A stretch of 64,000 nt of DNA from Clostridium cylindrosporum DSM 605 (GTDB lineage Bacteria; Bacillota; Clostridia; Clostridiales; Caloramatoraceae), in NCBI RefSeq assembly GCF_001047375.1, contig NZ_LFVU01000003.1:1-64000 (forward strand). Direction: 5' to 3'. Numbering within the stretch: the first letter of the stretch is position 1; every line of letters starts with the position of its first letter. The position numbers and the translations under genes were made by a program. Below are positions 52,120 to 62,344 of this stretch, piece by piece. The notes under the pieces were generated by a model. That model saw nothing but the letters and a program-made list of their open reading frames with translations, was not told the DNA's origin and ran no database searches.

Positions 52120-53013
52120 ATGAAAATAGCAGTTAGAGGTGGGCATAACGAAAAAGTACGAGGCGCTGAAGCAGTAATAAATAAAGTTAAAATAGATGAA
52201 GTTGAAGTAGATAGAGAATACTACCAGTTAGTAATTAAATATTTAAGACAATTAGATCATGAAGTGCTAGATGTTACTCCAAAAACTACTGATACGAAAT
52301 CAGAGGATTTAGCGTATGGAGTATCAAGAGCTAACTCATGGAGCGCTGACCTTTTTATAAGCTGTCATGTTAATTCAAGTAATGGGAAAGGATATGGGTG
52401 CGAGGCATTACATCATCCTAATAGTTCCAAAGGTAAAGTAGTAGCTTCTAATGTATCTAAATGTATATCTAACTTAGGATTCAAGCTAAGAAATGGAAAT
52501 GGAGCTAAGGCTGATGATAGAGGTTTATATGAATTAAATCGTACAAAAATGGCAGCGATAATAATAGAACCTTTCTTCCTAGATAATGCAAATGATGTGG
52601 AGCTATATAAAAAGTGTGGTCATGATGGATTAGCAAAGGCGATAGTGGAAGGAATAACTGGACAAAAGATACAAGCTAATACTATAAAAGCTAACAGTAG
52701 CAGTCCAATTGCTAGTGTTATGGAGGAAGAGATAAGAATACTACAAAGGATATGCAAATTAAAAGAAGATGGTTTTGCTACTGAAGAATTAGTAAGCAGA
52801 CTTCCACAGCTTACTGGAATCGAAAAACGAGGCTGTGTTACAGTAATGCAACGCATATTAATATATAAGGGATTCCTAAGTAAAAACTCTGATACAGGGG
52901 TAATAGGCCCAGCGAATAAGAACGCTATTAATAAGTTTAAAAAAGCATTGGGTATAGAAGAAAGTAATATACTAATAGATGGGGATACATGGACAAAACT
53001 TCTAGAATATTAG
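52120..53013 (+). CDS. N-acetylmuramoyl-L-alanine amidase (endolysin)
   Basis: 297 aa. Amidase_3 domain with zinc ligands in RGGHNEK (His9) and SCHVNSSN (His83), and catalytic Glu150 in IIIEPFF. The C-terminal ~90 residues (QRICKLKEDGFATEELVSRL, DTGVIGPANKNAINKFKKAL, DGDTWTKLL) resemble peptidoglycan-binding domain 1. It cuts the amide bond between muramic acid and the stem peptide. No signal peptide, so holin-dependent. A deleted copy is at 6540-6884. Confidence 0.95.
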   Translation: MKIAVRGGHNEKVRGAEAVINKVKIDEVEVDREYYQLVIKYLRQLDHEVLDVTPKTTDTKSEDLAYGVSRANSWSADLFISCHVNSSNGKGYGCEALHHPNSSKGKVVASNVSKCISNLGFKLRNGNGAKADDRGLYELNRTKMAAIIIEPFFLDNANDVELYKKCGHDGLAKAIVEGITGQKIQANTIKANSSSPIASVMEEEIRILQRICKLKEDGFATEELVSRLPQLTGIEKRGCVTVMQRILIYKGFLSKNSDTGVIGPANKNAINKFKKALGIEESNILIDGDTWTKLLEY

Positions 53014-53111
53014 AATAAAGTTTGTAAAAGGATAATAAATATTATATAATAGGATATATTTAGTAGCAAGATATTCCCCTAGTATCTTATGCAATTCTTT
53101 TAAAAAAGTTT

Positions 53112-53145
53112 AGGTAACAGATTAATTTCTGTTGCCTCTTTTTTT
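53112..53145 (+). terminator. amidase terminator
   Basis: GGTAACAG-ATTAATTT-CTGTTGCC then CTTTTTTTT. Confidence 0.9.
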
Positions 53146-53257
53146 ATTTATATCAATCCCTTCTGCAAATACAATAAAGATACATTATTAAAAATAGAAA
53201 AGTGATAAAAACTAGGACGCCATCTATATTCTTGTTATGGACTATATCATAACGAAT

Positions 53258-53275
53258 ATTATCATAACTGATAAT
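53258..53275. repeat. ATTATCA-N4-TGATAAT inverted repeat, copy 4
   Basis: ATTATCATAACTGATAAT; see copies at 1033, 4010 and 7114. Confidence 0.6.
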
Positions 53276-53402
53276 TAAAAGATAAAAATAGACAAAAAAT
53301 CACCACTTAAAAGTAGATAAAATCAAGAGTATAAAACATTACTTAGTTATTTTCTATATATAAATCATTATAAATTCAATGTTTTTTGAGTTATATATTA
53401 GT

Positions 53403-53669
53403 GTCTTCTTAAACCTTAAAATTCAATGCTTCACATTATTCAATGTTTGCAATTATTATATAATATTTGTTATTATTGTATGGAGTGATTTTACTAGTAT
53501 AATATACTAAGAAGCATTGGACTTAATTATTTTTTACTCAAGAATTAGAAAGGTGGATTTACATTGATTAAGATACAAAGTAGAAAAAGTTTTAATGAAA
53601 TATATGACAATTTAGATAAGAAATCAGGAGCAGACAAGACGTTCTACCTTCACACATACGGTTGTCAAA
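53403..53669 (+). repeat. right miaB promoter/5' duplication (attR region)
   Basis: Counterpart of 9389-9670. It includes the functional promoter and the intact gene start. By the integration model the promoter side of this copy was carried in by the phage. Confidence 0.8.
53476..53503 (+). promoter_or_regulatory. miaB operon promoter
   Basis: TTGTAT, 16 bases, TATAAT; TTG start 60 bases downstream. It may also feed mutS-mutL-miaA-hfq by read-through. Confidence 0.65.
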
Positions 53670-54958
53670 TGAATGAAGAAGATTCAGAGAAAATGGCAGG
53701 AATGCTAGAGGGTATGGGTTATTCTAAGACTGAAGTTCGTGATGAAGCAGATGTTATTATATTTAATACTTGTTGCGTTAGAGAAAATGCAGAACTTAAG
53801 GTTTATGGAAACCTAGGACAATTAAAGGCTTTAAAGAAGCAAAGACCAGATCTTATTATTGCTATTTCAGGATGCATGATGCAACAAAAGGGTATGCCTC
53901 AAGAAATTAAGAAAAAGTATCCATTTGTTGATATTATATTCGGAACTCATAACCTTCATAGATTCCCAGAGCTTTTAGTACATGCTCTTCAAGGTGAAAG
54001 CATAGTTGAAATATGGGATGAGGCTTCAGAAGTAGTTGAAGATATTCCAATAAAAAGAGAAAGTGAGTTAAAAGCATTTGTAACTATAATGCATGGATGC
54101 AATAATTTCTGTAGCTATTGTATAGTTCCATACACTAGAGGAAGAGAAAGAAGTAGAACAGTTGACGCTATAGTTGGAGAAATTAAATCTCTAGTTGCTG
54201 AAGGATATAAGGAAATTACACTTCTTGGTCAAAATGTTAATTCATATGGTAAAGACCTTGAGGATATGAACTTTGCAAAGCTTCTAAGAATAGTAAATGA
54301 AATAGAAGGTTTAGAAAGAATTAGATACATGTCTTCTCATCCAAAGGATTTAACTGATGATGTTATAGAGGCTATGAAGGATTGTGATAAGGTATGTGAA
54401 CAAGTTCACTTACCAGTTCAATCAGGAAGTACAAGACTTCTAAAGAAGATGAACCGTAAGTATTCAAAGGAAGACTATTTAGCACTTGTAGATAGAATAA
54501 AGTCAGCAATTCCAGGTGTAACACTTACTACGGATATAATAGTAGGTTTCCCAGGGGAAACTGAAGAGGACTTTGCAGATACATTAGACCTTGTAAATAA
54601 GGTAGTTTATGATTCAGCATTTACTTTCATTTATTCAATTAGAGAAGGTACTCCAGCGGCTAAATATGAAGACCAAGTTGATGATAAGGTAAAACATGAA
54701 AGATTTAATAGATTAGTTGCTGCTATGAACGATAATTCAATTAAGATTAATAATTCTTATAAGGATAAGATTGTAGAAGTCTTAGTAGAGGGTACTAGTA
54801 AAAATGATTCAACAAAGCTTATGGGTAGAACTAGAGGTGGAAAGCTTGTAAACTTTGATGGAGCAGATGATTCAGTTATAGGAAAACTAGTACTAGTTAA
54901 AATCATACAACCTCAAACATGGAGTTTAACAGGGGAATTTGTAGAAGTAGTTAGATAA
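53564..54958 (+). CDS. miaB: tRNA-2-methylthio-N6-dimethylallyladenosine synthase
   Basis: 464 aa from TTG after AAAGGTGGATT. Three N-terminal cysteines (34 in YGCQMNE, 70 in NTCCVREN, 104 in SGCMMQ) hold one iron-sulfur cluster; the radical-SAM triad is Cys179, 183, 186 in CNNFCSYC; a TRAM domain ends the protein. It adds the methylthio group to i6A37, which is made by MiaA of the same cluster. The prophage splits the ancestral gene region but this copy is complete. Confidence 0.97.
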   Translation: MIKIQSRKSFNEIYDNLDKKSGADKTFYLHTYGCQMNEEDSEKMAGMLEGMGYSKTEVRDEADVIIFNTCCVRENAELKVYGNLGQLKALKKQRPDLIIAISGCMMQQKGMPQEIKKKYPFVDIIFGTHNLHRFPELLVHALQGESIVEIWDEASEVVEDIPIKRESELKAFVTIMHGCNNFCSYCIVPYTRGRERSRTVDAIVGEIKSLVAEGYKEITLLGQNVNSYGKDLEDMNFAKLLRIVNEIEGLERIRYMSSHPKDLTDDVIEAMKDCDKVCEQVHLPVQSGSTRLLKKMNRKYSKEDYLALVDRIKSAIPGVTLTTDIIVGFPGETEEDFADTLDLVNKVVYDSAFTFIYSIREGTPAAKYEDQVDDKVKHERFNRLVAAMNDNSIKINNSYKDKIVEVLVEGTSKNDSTKLMGRTRGGKLVNFDGADDSVIGKLVLVKIIQPQTWSLTGEFVEVVR

Positions 54959-54968
54959 AAAAGCATTT

Positions 54969-55010
54969 AGTGCCTTTGACAAAATTTATTCAAAGGCACT
55001 TTGACTTTTA
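54969..55010 (+). terminator. terminator between miaB and mutS
   Basis: AGTGCCTTTGA-N10-TCAAAGGCACT followed by TTGACTTTT; a perfect 11-bp stem with a weak T tract, so partial read-through is possible. Confidence 0.7.
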
Positions 55011-55027
55011 CTTAAGGAGGGATAAAT

Positions 55028-57673
55028 GTGGCACTAACCCCTATGATGCAGCAGTATTTTGAAATAAAGGAAAAGCATAAGGATTGTATACTTTTCTTTA
55101 GATTAGGTGACTTTTATGAAATGTTTTTTGAGGATGCAGAAACAGCTTCAAGGGAACTAGAACTTGTTTTAACAGGAAGAGATTGTGGAATGGAGAAAAG
55201 AGCACCTATGTGCGGGATTCCTTTTCACTCTTCTGAAGGCTATGTAGCAAGACTTGTTGAAAAGGGATATAAAGTGGCTATATGCGAGCAAGTAGAAGAC
55301 CCATCTAAGGCTAAGGGGATAGTAAAAAGAGATGTTATTAAAATAGTAACTCCAGGGACGCTTATAGATAGCAACCTTCTAGAGGATACTAGAAATAACT
55401 TTATAGCATCTGTTTATGTTTTAGAAGATAGATTTTCACTTTCATTTTGTGATATATCAACAGGAGAATTTTTAACAACTAGCAGCTTTAATAGTTACTT
55501 TAAGGCAATAGATGAGATGTCAAAGTTCTCTCCGGCTGAGATAATATTAGTAGAAACTAAATTTTCACTTAAGATAAACCTAGAGAAGCTAATAAAAAGT
55601 AAGTTTAATCTACTTATAAATAAGGTAGATGAATATTCATACACAGAGGATTCACTTGTAGACTTTGATATATCAAATATTAAGGAAGAGGAGAAGATAT
55701 CCTCAGGTATTCTTTATTCATATATTAAAGAAACACAAAAGGGAAGTCTTTCCCATGTTTTAAAAGTTGAAAGATATGATTTAGAAAATTACATGATGCT
55801 TGATTCCACATCTAGAAAAAACCTTGAACTTACAGAAACCATTAGAGGAAAAAGTAAAAAAGGATCTTTAATTGGAGCTTTAGATAAGACAAAGACTCCA
55901 ATGGGAGGAAGACTTCTTAGAAAGTGGATTGAAGAGCCATTAGTTAAAATAGATGAAATAAATTTAAGACTTGAAGTTGTAGAGGAATTTATAGATAACC
56001 TTAATGCTGCGGGAGATTTTAAGGAGTTTCTATCTGGGGTTTATGATATTGAAAGAATAACAAGCAAGATATCTTCAGGGGCTGTTCTTCCAAAGGATAT
56101 GGTGTCTCTTAAGAATTCTCTATCACTACTTCCAGATATAAAGGAATCTTTATCAATGTGTAGGTCCTTAGCACTTACAAAAATGCATGAAGAGTTTGAT
56201 ACACTTGGGGACATACACTCACTTATATCCTCTTCAATTATGGATTCTCCATCTCTTCAAATTAAAGAAGGAAATATAATCAAAGATGGATATTCAATTG
56301 AAGTAGATGAATTAAGAGAAGCTATGCAAAAAGGTAAGCAATGGATAATGGATATTGAGAGCCGAGAAAGGGAAGAAACAGGAATAAAGTCCCTAAAGGT
56401 TAGCTATAATAAGGTTTTTGGGTACTATATTGAAGTTACAAAGTCTAACCTATCTAGTGTTCCAGAAAACAGGTATATTAGAAAACAAACACTAGCTAAT
56501 TGTGAAAGATATATAACTGAAGAGCTTAAAACAATAGAGGAAAAGGTATTAGGGGCAGAGGAGAAGATTAAGGTTATAGAGTATAATCTTTATCAAGAAA
56601 TTAGAGAAAAAGTAGCCCTTGAAATAGAAAGAATACTAAAAACAGCTAAGATAATTGCAACTATTGATGTACTTCTATCATTTTCTGAAGCATCATTTGA
56701 AAATGGATATGTAAAGCCTATTATAAGTAAAGATGATGTTATAGACATTAAGGAAGGAAGACATCCAGTTGTTGAAAGAGTAATTGATGGAGTATTTGTG
56801 CCTAATTGTACTTACCTTAACAATGCATCAGACACTATATCTATTATTACAGGACCTAATATGGCGGGAAAGTCTACTTATATGAGACAAGTTGCCCTAA
56901 TCACACTTATGGCACAAATAGGATGCTTTGTACCAGCCTCTAGTGCAGTTATAGGTATAGTAGATAGAATATTTACAAGAATAGGAGCCTCAGATGATTT
57001 GTCTCTAGGGCAAAGTACATTTATGGTTGAAATGGCGGAGGTTTCAAATATATTAACTAATGCTACTAGAAATAGCCTTGTTATTTTAGATGAAGTAGGT
57101 CGTGGGACTAGTACCTATGATGGCTTAAGTATTGCATGGGCAGTAGTTGACTATATAGCAAATTCTATAGGATGCAAAACACTATTTGCAACCCACTATC
57201 ATGAGTTAACTGAACTAGAGGAAAAGATACAAGGTGTAAAAAACTATTGTATATCTGTTAAGGAGCACGGAGAGGATATAATATTCCTTAGAAAAATAGT
57301 TCCAGGTGGAGCGGATAAAAGTTATGGTATTCAGGTAGCAAAGCTTGCAGGACTTCCAGATAAGGTTATAGATTTATCTAAGACTATACTTCAAAGACTT
57401 GAGGAAAATGATATTAATAATAAAAATACACAAAGTAGCAAAAAGATAGAGCCTTTAAAAAGTAATAAGGGACAACTATCGCTCTTTGATGCAAATAGTG
57501 AAGACAAGGGATATGAGGCTAGGTCAATAGATAAGGAAAATTCCAAGGATATAATCTCTAAAAAAGAGAGAGATGTGCTTAAGGAGATAGAAAATATAGA
57601 TATTATAAACATGACACCTTTAGACGCTATCAATTATATCTATAAGTTAAAGGAAAAACTTAAAAGTAAATAG
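55028..57673 (+). CDS. mutS: DNA mismatch repair protein MutS
   Basis: 881 aa from GTG after AAGGAGGGATAAAT. Mismatch-reading motif F29-Y30-E31 in GDFYEMF, connector and lever domains, Walker A GPNMAGKST from residue 609, and DEVGRGTSTYDG. Length is normal. It recognises mispaired bases and calls MutL, encoded ten bases downstream. Confidence 0.98.
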   Translation: MALTPMMQQYFEIKEKHKDCILFFRLGDFYEMFFEDAETASRELELVLTGRDCGMEKRAPMCGIPFHSSEGYVARLVEKGYKVAICEQVEDPSKAKGIVKRDVIKIVTPGTLIDSNLLEDTRNNFIASVYVLEDRFSLSFCDISTGEFLTTSSFNSYFKAIDEMSKFSPAEIILVETKFSLKINLEKLIKSKFNLLINKVDEYSYTEDSLVDFDISNIKEEEKISSGILYSYIKETQKGSLSHVLKVERYDLENYMMLDSTSRKNLELTETIRGKSKKGSLIGALDKTKTPMGGRLLRKWIEEPLVKIDEINLRLEVVEEFIDNLNAAGDFKEFLSGVYDIERITSKISSGAVLPKDMVSLKNSLSLLPDIKESLSMCRSLALTKMHEEFDTLGDIHSLISSSIMDSPSLQIKEGNIIKDGYSIEVDELREAMQKGKQWIMDIESREREETGIKSLKVSYNKVFGYYIEVTKSNLSSVPENRYIRKQTLANCERYITEELKTIEEKVLGAEEKIKVIEYNLYQEIREKVALEIERILKTAKIIATIDVLLSFSEASFENGYVKPIISKDDVIDIKEGRHPVVERVIDGVFVPNCTYLNNASDTISIITGPNMAGKSTYMRQVALITLMAQIGCFVPASSAVIGIVDRIFTRIGASDDLSLGQSTFMVEMAEVSNILTNATRNSLVILDEVGRGTSTYDGLSIAWAVVDYIANSIGCKTLFATHYHELTELEEKIQGVKNYCISVKEHGEDIIFLRKIVPGGADKSYGIQVAKLAGLPDKVIDLSKTILQRLEENDINNKNTQSSKKIEPLKSNKGQLSLFDANSEDKGYEARSIDKENSKDIISKKERDVLKEIENIDIINMTPLDAINYIYKLKEKLKSK

Positions 57674-57682
57674 GTGATATAA

Positions 57683-59623
57683 ATGAAGATAATAAACCTA
57701 CTAGATGAAAAAACTATAAATAAAATAGCAGCTGGAGAAGTGGTAGAAAGACCTTTATCTATAGTTAAAGAATTAGTTGAAAACTCTATAGATTCAGGTG
57801 CAAGTGAAATAACAATAGAGGTTAAAAAAGACCCTTTAAGATATATTAGAATATCTGATAATGGAAGTGGAATATTAGCCGATGATGTTGAATCAGCATT
57901 TATGCGCCATGCAACAAGTAAAATCAAGAGTATAAATGATATAGAATGTATAAGAAGTTTAGGATTTCGTGGTGAGGCCTTATCTAGTATATCAGCTATA
58001 AGTAAGGTTGAAATGCTAACTAGAGTAGAAAGTGAAGAGATTGGACAAAAAGTTCTAGTAAAAGGTGGAAAACTTATATATAAAGAGGATGCAGGGTGTC
58101 CAAAGGGGACTATAATAACTATTAAAGATGTGTTTTTTAATACACCTGCAAGACTAAAGTTTTTAAAATCTACATCGAGGGAACTTTCTTCAATAACAGA
58201 GCTTGTAGAGAAAATAGCACTTTCTAATGTAAATGTATCCTTTAGATATAAAATTGATGAAAAGCTTATATTCTTAACACCTGGAAAGGGAGATTTAAAA
58301 GGGATTATAAGGACTATATTTGGCAAAAACGCCTATAACAATATAATTCCCATAGAAGAAGAGGATGAAGATTTTAAGCTCACAGGATATATAGGGAATA
58401 CTTCACTTGTAAAAGGAAATAGATCACTTGAGATAGTGTTTGTAAATGGAAGGATCATAAAAAGTCCGTTAATATCCTCTGCAGTTGAAAAAGCCTATAA
58501 ATCAATGCTTCCAATAAACAAGTTCCCTTTCTTCGTTATAAATATAGAAATAAATCCAAGGTTCACAGATGTAAATGTTCATCCAACTAAGGCTGAAATA
58601 AAGTTTCAAGATGATCATTTAATATATAGTAAAATATATAGGATTATAAAAAGATATATTGAAGAGGATTTCGATATAAAAAATGCATTTGATGAAGAAA
58701 TCTTTAAGGAAAATGTAAGTTATGTTCAAGGAGAAGTAAACTATAATGCAGTAGAGAACATAGCTAAGACAGTAAAGGAAGAAGCAGAGGATATAACTTA
58801 CAGTAATCCTTCCTTAGAAGAAAAAGTGGATAAAAATGATATTAAGAACAAATGTTCTGAAGGTGAGAACACCCCACTTTATAAGAATGAGGAAGTAAAA
58901 GAACAAGACTCAGTTGTTCTTGAAAATCCTAAGCAAATTAAGGAAATAGTAAATAAACCTCAAACAGAAATAAAGCTAGATAATATAAGAAATAACACTA
59001 TTTCCTTTGAAAATAAAGAAGAAGTTAAGGAAAAAGAAGACAAGATACCTACACTTAGAATACTAGGACAGATAAACTCTACGTTTATTATTGCAGAGGC
59101 TTTAAGTGAAATGTATATTATAGATCAACATGCGGCACATGAGAGAATTTATTATGAAAAGTATATGAAGGAATTTAATGATTTTTCTATAAAATCTCAG
59201 CCACTTCTTGCTCCAATAGTTCAGGAATTAACTATTAGTGAGAAGCAAATGCTTTTATCTAATTTAGATAATTTTAAAAAGATAGGTTTTATTATAGAGG
59301 ATTTTGGTAGTACTTCTATAGCCATAAGAGAGGTTCCAATACTATATGGAAATCCTGATCCTTTAGATATGTTTAATGAAATTTTAGAAGATGTATTAGG
59401 CTCAAAGGAAAAGAAGGTAACATCTTGTATAGATAAGATAATTTACTCTATGGCCTGTAAGTCTTCTGTTAAGGCAGGGGATACCTTAACTAGCCAGGAG
59501 ATAGAGAAATTAATAGATTCTTTAAGGGAATGTAAAAGCCCATTTACATGTCCACATGGAAGACCAACGATAATTAAAATGAGCCATCAAGAGCTTGAAA
59601 AGAAGTTTAAAAGAATTCAGTAA
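57683..59623 (+). CDS. mutL: DNA mismatch repair protein MutL
   Basis: 646 aa. GHKL ATPase motifs (ELVENSIDSG, DNGSGI, HATSKI, GFRGEAL) and a C-terminal endonuclease site DQHA-x2-E-x4-E from residue 481, plus CPHGRP near 623. It is therefore the nicking type used by bacteria without MutH. Confidence 0.98.
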   Translation: MKIINLLDEKTINKIAAGEVVERPLSIVKELVENSIDSGASEITIEVKKDPLRYIRISDNGSGILADDVESAFMRHATSKIKSINDIECIRSLGFRGEALSSISAISKVEMLTRVESEEIGQKVLVKGGKLIYKEDAGCPKGTIITIKDVFFNTPARLKFLKSTSRELSSITELVEKIALSNVNVSFRYKIDEKLIFLTPGKGDLKGIIRTIFGKNAYNNIIPIEEEDEDFKLTGYIGNTSLVKGNRSLEIVFVNGRIIKSPLISSAVEKAYKSMLPINKFPFFVINIEINPRFTDVNVHPTKAEIKFQDDHLIYSKIYRIIKRYIEEDFDIKNAFDEEIFKENVSYVQGEVNYNAVENIAKTVKEEAEDITYSNPSLEEKVDKNDIKNKCSEGENTPLYKNEEVKEQDSVVLENPKQIKEIVNKPQTEIKLDNIRNNTISFENKEEVKEKEDKIPTLRILGQINSTFIIAEALSEMYIIDQHAAHERIYYEKYMKEFNDFSIKSQPLLAPIVQELTISEKQMLLSNLDNFKKIGFIIEDFGSTSIAIREVPILYGNPDPLDMFNEILEDVLGSKEKKVTSCIDKIIYSMACKSSVKAGDTLTSQEIEKLIDSLRECKSPFTCPHGRPTIIKMSHQELEKKFKRIQ

Positions 59624-59632
59624 GGTGATAAA

Positions 59633-60574
59633 ATGAAAAAAAATCTAGTTATAATTGCTGGACCTACAGCATCAGGAAAAACAGCAACTTCTATAGAGAT
59701 TGCAAAAAGATTAAATGGAGAAATAATTTCAGCTGATTCAATGCAGGTGTACAAGTATATGGATATAGGAACTGCTAAGATAACTGAGGAGGAAATGCAG
59801 GGAGTACCTCACTATATGATTGATGAGGTTACACCGGACATGGAATTTAGCGTTGCTCTTTTTAGAGAGAAGGCAGGTGCTTATATCGATGATATTTTAT
59901 CAAGAGGTAAACTCCCTATAGTAGTTGGTGGTACAGGACTATATATAAATTCTTTAACATATGCACTTGATTTTTCAGGGGCGGAGGATAAGGAATATAG
60001 AGAATATCTTGAGAATCTAGCAAAGGAAAAGGGAAATGAATATCTTCATAGCAAATTAAAGGAAGTTGATATAGAGTCATATGAAAGACTGTTTCCGAAT
60101 GATACTAAGAGAATCATTAGAGCCCTTGAAGTATATAAGCTAACAGGTAAGACAATTTCTGAGGTTCAAAGAGAATCTAGGGAAAAGGATATAGATTATA
60201 ACTTAGCATATATAACTTTGACAATGGATAGGGAGACTCTTTATGAGAGAATAAATAAAAGAGTAGATATTATGTTTGAAAAGGGCCTTGTTGAAGAGGT
60301 AAAGTCACTTTTAAATATGGGTTACACTAAAGACATGACATCTATGCAAGCAATTGGCTATAAAGAAGTTTTAGATTATTTTGACGGCAAGCTAACCTTA
60401 GATGAGGTAATTTATATTATTAAGCAAAGTAGTAGAAGATACGCAAAACGTCAGCTAACTTGGTTTAGAAAAGATAAAAGAGTAAGATGGTTTGAAACGG
60501 ATAAATATGAAGATAAACACTGTCTTTTAGAAAATATTGTAGAATACATTGAAGGAGAATTAAAAACTTTATAG
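59633..60574 (+). CDS. miaA: tRNA dimethylallyltransferase
   Basis: 313 aa. P-loop [28 protein letters not shown] and [10 protein letters not shown]. It transfers the dimethylallyl group to A37, the substrate later methylthiolated by MiaB. Ten bases after mutL, so one operon. Confidence 0.98.
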   Translation: MKKNLVIIAGPTASGKTATSIEIAKRLNGEIISADSMQVYKYMDIGTAKITEEEMQGVPHYMIDEVTPDMEFSVALFREKAGAYIDDILSRGKLPIVVGGTGLYINSLTYALDFSGAEDKEYREYLENLAKEKGNEYLHSKLKEVDIESYERLFPNDTKRIIRALEVYKLTGKTISEVQRESREKDIDYNLAYITLTMDRETLYERINKRVDIMFEKGLVEEVKSLLNMGYTKDMTSMQAIGYKEVLDYFDGKLTLDEVIYIIKQSSRRYAKRQLTWFRKDKRVRWFETDKYEDKHCLLENIVEYIEGELKTL

Positions 60575-60616
60575 AACTATTATATCAATAGTATTTTATT
60601 CTGGAGGATGATACAC

Positions 60617-60844
60617 ATGAACAAAACGTCAAACAATCTACAAGATGTTTTTTTAAATCAAGCGAGAAAAAATAGAATACAGGTTACGGTACACATCCTA
60701 AACGGATATAAGCTTAATGGATTTGTAAAGGGATTTGATAATTTTACGGTTATTTTAGAAGTAGACGGAAAACAAACAATGGTTTACAAACACGCTATAT
60801 CAACAGTAACTCCTGCAAAACCTGTTTTATACAACAATCAATAG
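60617..60844 (+). CDS. hfq: RNA-binding protein Hfq
   Basis: 75 aa; the start at 60617 is spaced to GGAGG, unlike the ATG at 60608. Sm1 and Sm2 motifs are present ([50 protein letters not shown]). Forms a hexamer that pairs small RNAs with mRNAs. Confidence 0.97.
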   Translation: MNKTSNNLQDVFLNQARKNRIQVTVHILNGYKLNGFVKGFDNFTVILEVDGKQTMVYKHAISTVTPAKPVLYNNQ

Positions 60845-60885
60845 AAAAATAATAAGGGATTTTAAGTGCATTAGCCTTAAGAATA

Positions 60886-60921
60886 GAACCCTTCTATGCC
60901 TTATGGTGTAGAAGGGTTTTA
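60886..60921 (+). terminator. terminator of the mia-mut-hfq operon
   Basis: AACCCTTCTA...TAGAAGGGTTTT, with an inner CC/GG pair. Confidence 0.8.
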
Positions 60922-60973
60922 CGTCTTATGATAAAATAGTCTAGTGTATAAAAATAAACTTAGGGGGAACAAA

Positions 60974-62257
60974 ATGTTATCTGTTACAAAAGAATTTTTA
61001 AAGAACAATTTTAATATAAGTGATAAGGTCTTAGAGCTTTCAGAGAAAGCTTTAGGTGATATAGAGTGTGTATTTAATAGAATAGATAAGATTCGTGAAT
61101 ATAATCAAATAAAGGTTTTGAAAGCTATGCAAAGTGAAAGGCTTAGTGATACTCATTTCACTAACTCAACAGGTTATGGCTATGGTGATATTGGTCGTGA
61201 TGCACTAGAAGCTATTTATGCTAGGGTTTTTAATGCAGAGGACGCACTTGTTCGTCCTAATGTAATCTCTGGAACACATGCAATAACTTTGGCCTTAACA
61301 GGTAATCTAAGACCTGGTGATACTTTAATGTACATAACAGGTGCACCATATGATACTCTACTACAGGTAATAGGAGTTGAGGGAGAAAACCTTGGATCTT
61401 TAAAGGAATTTAATATAGATTATAAAGAAATAGCCCTTAAAAACAACAAAATTGATGTTGAAAAGGTAGTTGAAGAATTAAAAAAAGATCCTTCTATAAA
61501 AATGGTAGGGCTTCAAAGGTCTACAGGATATGATTATAGACCTTCAATTACTATAGATGAAATAAAAGAGGCAACTAAGGCTGTAAAGGAAGCTCGAGAA
61601 GATGTGATTGTATTTGTAGATAACTGTTATGGAGAATTTGTTGATGTACTAGAACCAACAGATGTAGGTGTAGATTTAATTGCAGGTTCACTAATAAAAA
61701 ATATTGGTGGAGGGATTGCACCAACAGGAGGATATATTGTAGGAAAAAGAGAATATGTAACTCAAGCATCATATAGATTGACTTCTCCTGGAATAGGAAA
61801 GGAAGCAGGGGCAACGCTAGGGGTTATAAGACACATGATCCAAGGACTTTTCCATGCTCCTCATGTTACAGCAGAAGCATTAAAAACAGCTATATTTTGT
61901 AGTAGAATGATGGAGTTATCAGGATATGATGTTTGTCCAGGTTCATTTGATAAAAGAAGTGATATTATACTTGCTATTAAGTTTGGAAATGAAAAGGACC
62001 TTGTTAACTTTTGTAAAGGTATTCAAAAGGGTTCACCTGTTGATTCCTTTGTAGAGTGTGAACCTTGGGAAATGCCAGGTTATACAAGTAAAGTTATTAT
62101 GGCAGCAGGGGCATTTAATCAAGGGTCATCAATTGAACTAAGTGCAGATGGTCCGATTCGTGAGCCATATATAGCTTATATGCAAGGTGGACTTACATTT
62201 GACCATGGAAAAACAGGTGTTATGATAGGACTTTCAAATGTTCTAAATAACAAGTAA
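60974..62257 (+). CDS. PLP-dependent methionine gamma-lyase/aluminium-resistance family protein
   Basis: 427 aa, start set by TAGGGGGAAC. TNSTGYGYGDIGRDALEAIY, RPNVISGTHAITLALTGNLR and DNCYGEFVD, with the PLP-lysine in GSLIKNIGGGIAPTGGYIVG. This is the family often labelled aluminium resistance protein next to hfq in Clostridia. A lyase acting on sulfur amino acids is likely; the substrate is not proven. Confidence 0.92.
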   Translation: MLSVTKEFLKNNFNISDKVLELSEKALGDIECVFNRIDKIREYNQIKVLKAMQSERLSDTHFTNSTGYGYGDIGRDALEAIYARVFNAEDALVRPNVISGTHAITLALTGNLRPGDTLMYITGAPYDTLLQVIGVEGENLGSLKEFNIDYKEIALKNNKIDVEKVVEELKKDPSIKMVGLQRSTGYDYRPSITIDEIKEATKAVKEAREDVIVFVDNCYGEFVDVLEPTDVGVDLIAGSLIKNIGGGIAPTGGYIVGKREYVTQASYRLTSPGIGKEAGATLGVIRHMIQGLFHAPHVTAEALKTAIFCSRMMELSGYDVCPGSFDKRSDIILAIKFGNEKDLVNFCKGIQKGSPVDSFVECEPWEMPGYTSKVIMAAGAFNQGSSIELSADGPIREPYIAYMQGGLTFDHGKTGVMIGLSNVLNNK

Positions 62258-62344
62258 TTCTTAAATTAAAGGTAACTTAAAATAGTTTAAAATAATCTGC
62301 TTTAATATCATACTTAACTATTTAAGGACGGAAGGGTGTGGAAA

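Larger units (their letters stand above)
53014..53402. other. non-coding right end of the prophage
   Basis: Contains the amidase terminator and the ATTATCA repeat, shared with the remnant at 6885-7135, then ~120 bases of unique AT-rich DNA. No coding frame seen. Phage-borne according to the integration model. Confidence 0.7.
9554..53563. mobile_element. ~44.0-kb temperate prophage (lambda-type head, P2-type contractile tail) in miaB
   Basis: The duplicated miaB 5' ends are 44,010 bp apart. Between them are all modules of a temperate phage: serine integrase, repressor/Cro switch, replication, late regulator, terminase, head, contractile tail, fibres, holin and amidase. No broken structural gene is seen apart from an odd portal start, so it may be inducible. 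GpA-type terminase and a palindromic site before terS suggest cos packaging. Exact ends depend on the 2-base crossover of the serine recombinase. Confidence 0.9.

Noticed and set aside
57640-58326. 228-aa minus-strand frame opposite mutL
   Set aside because: It is antisense to a conserved mutL coding region and has no start signals.
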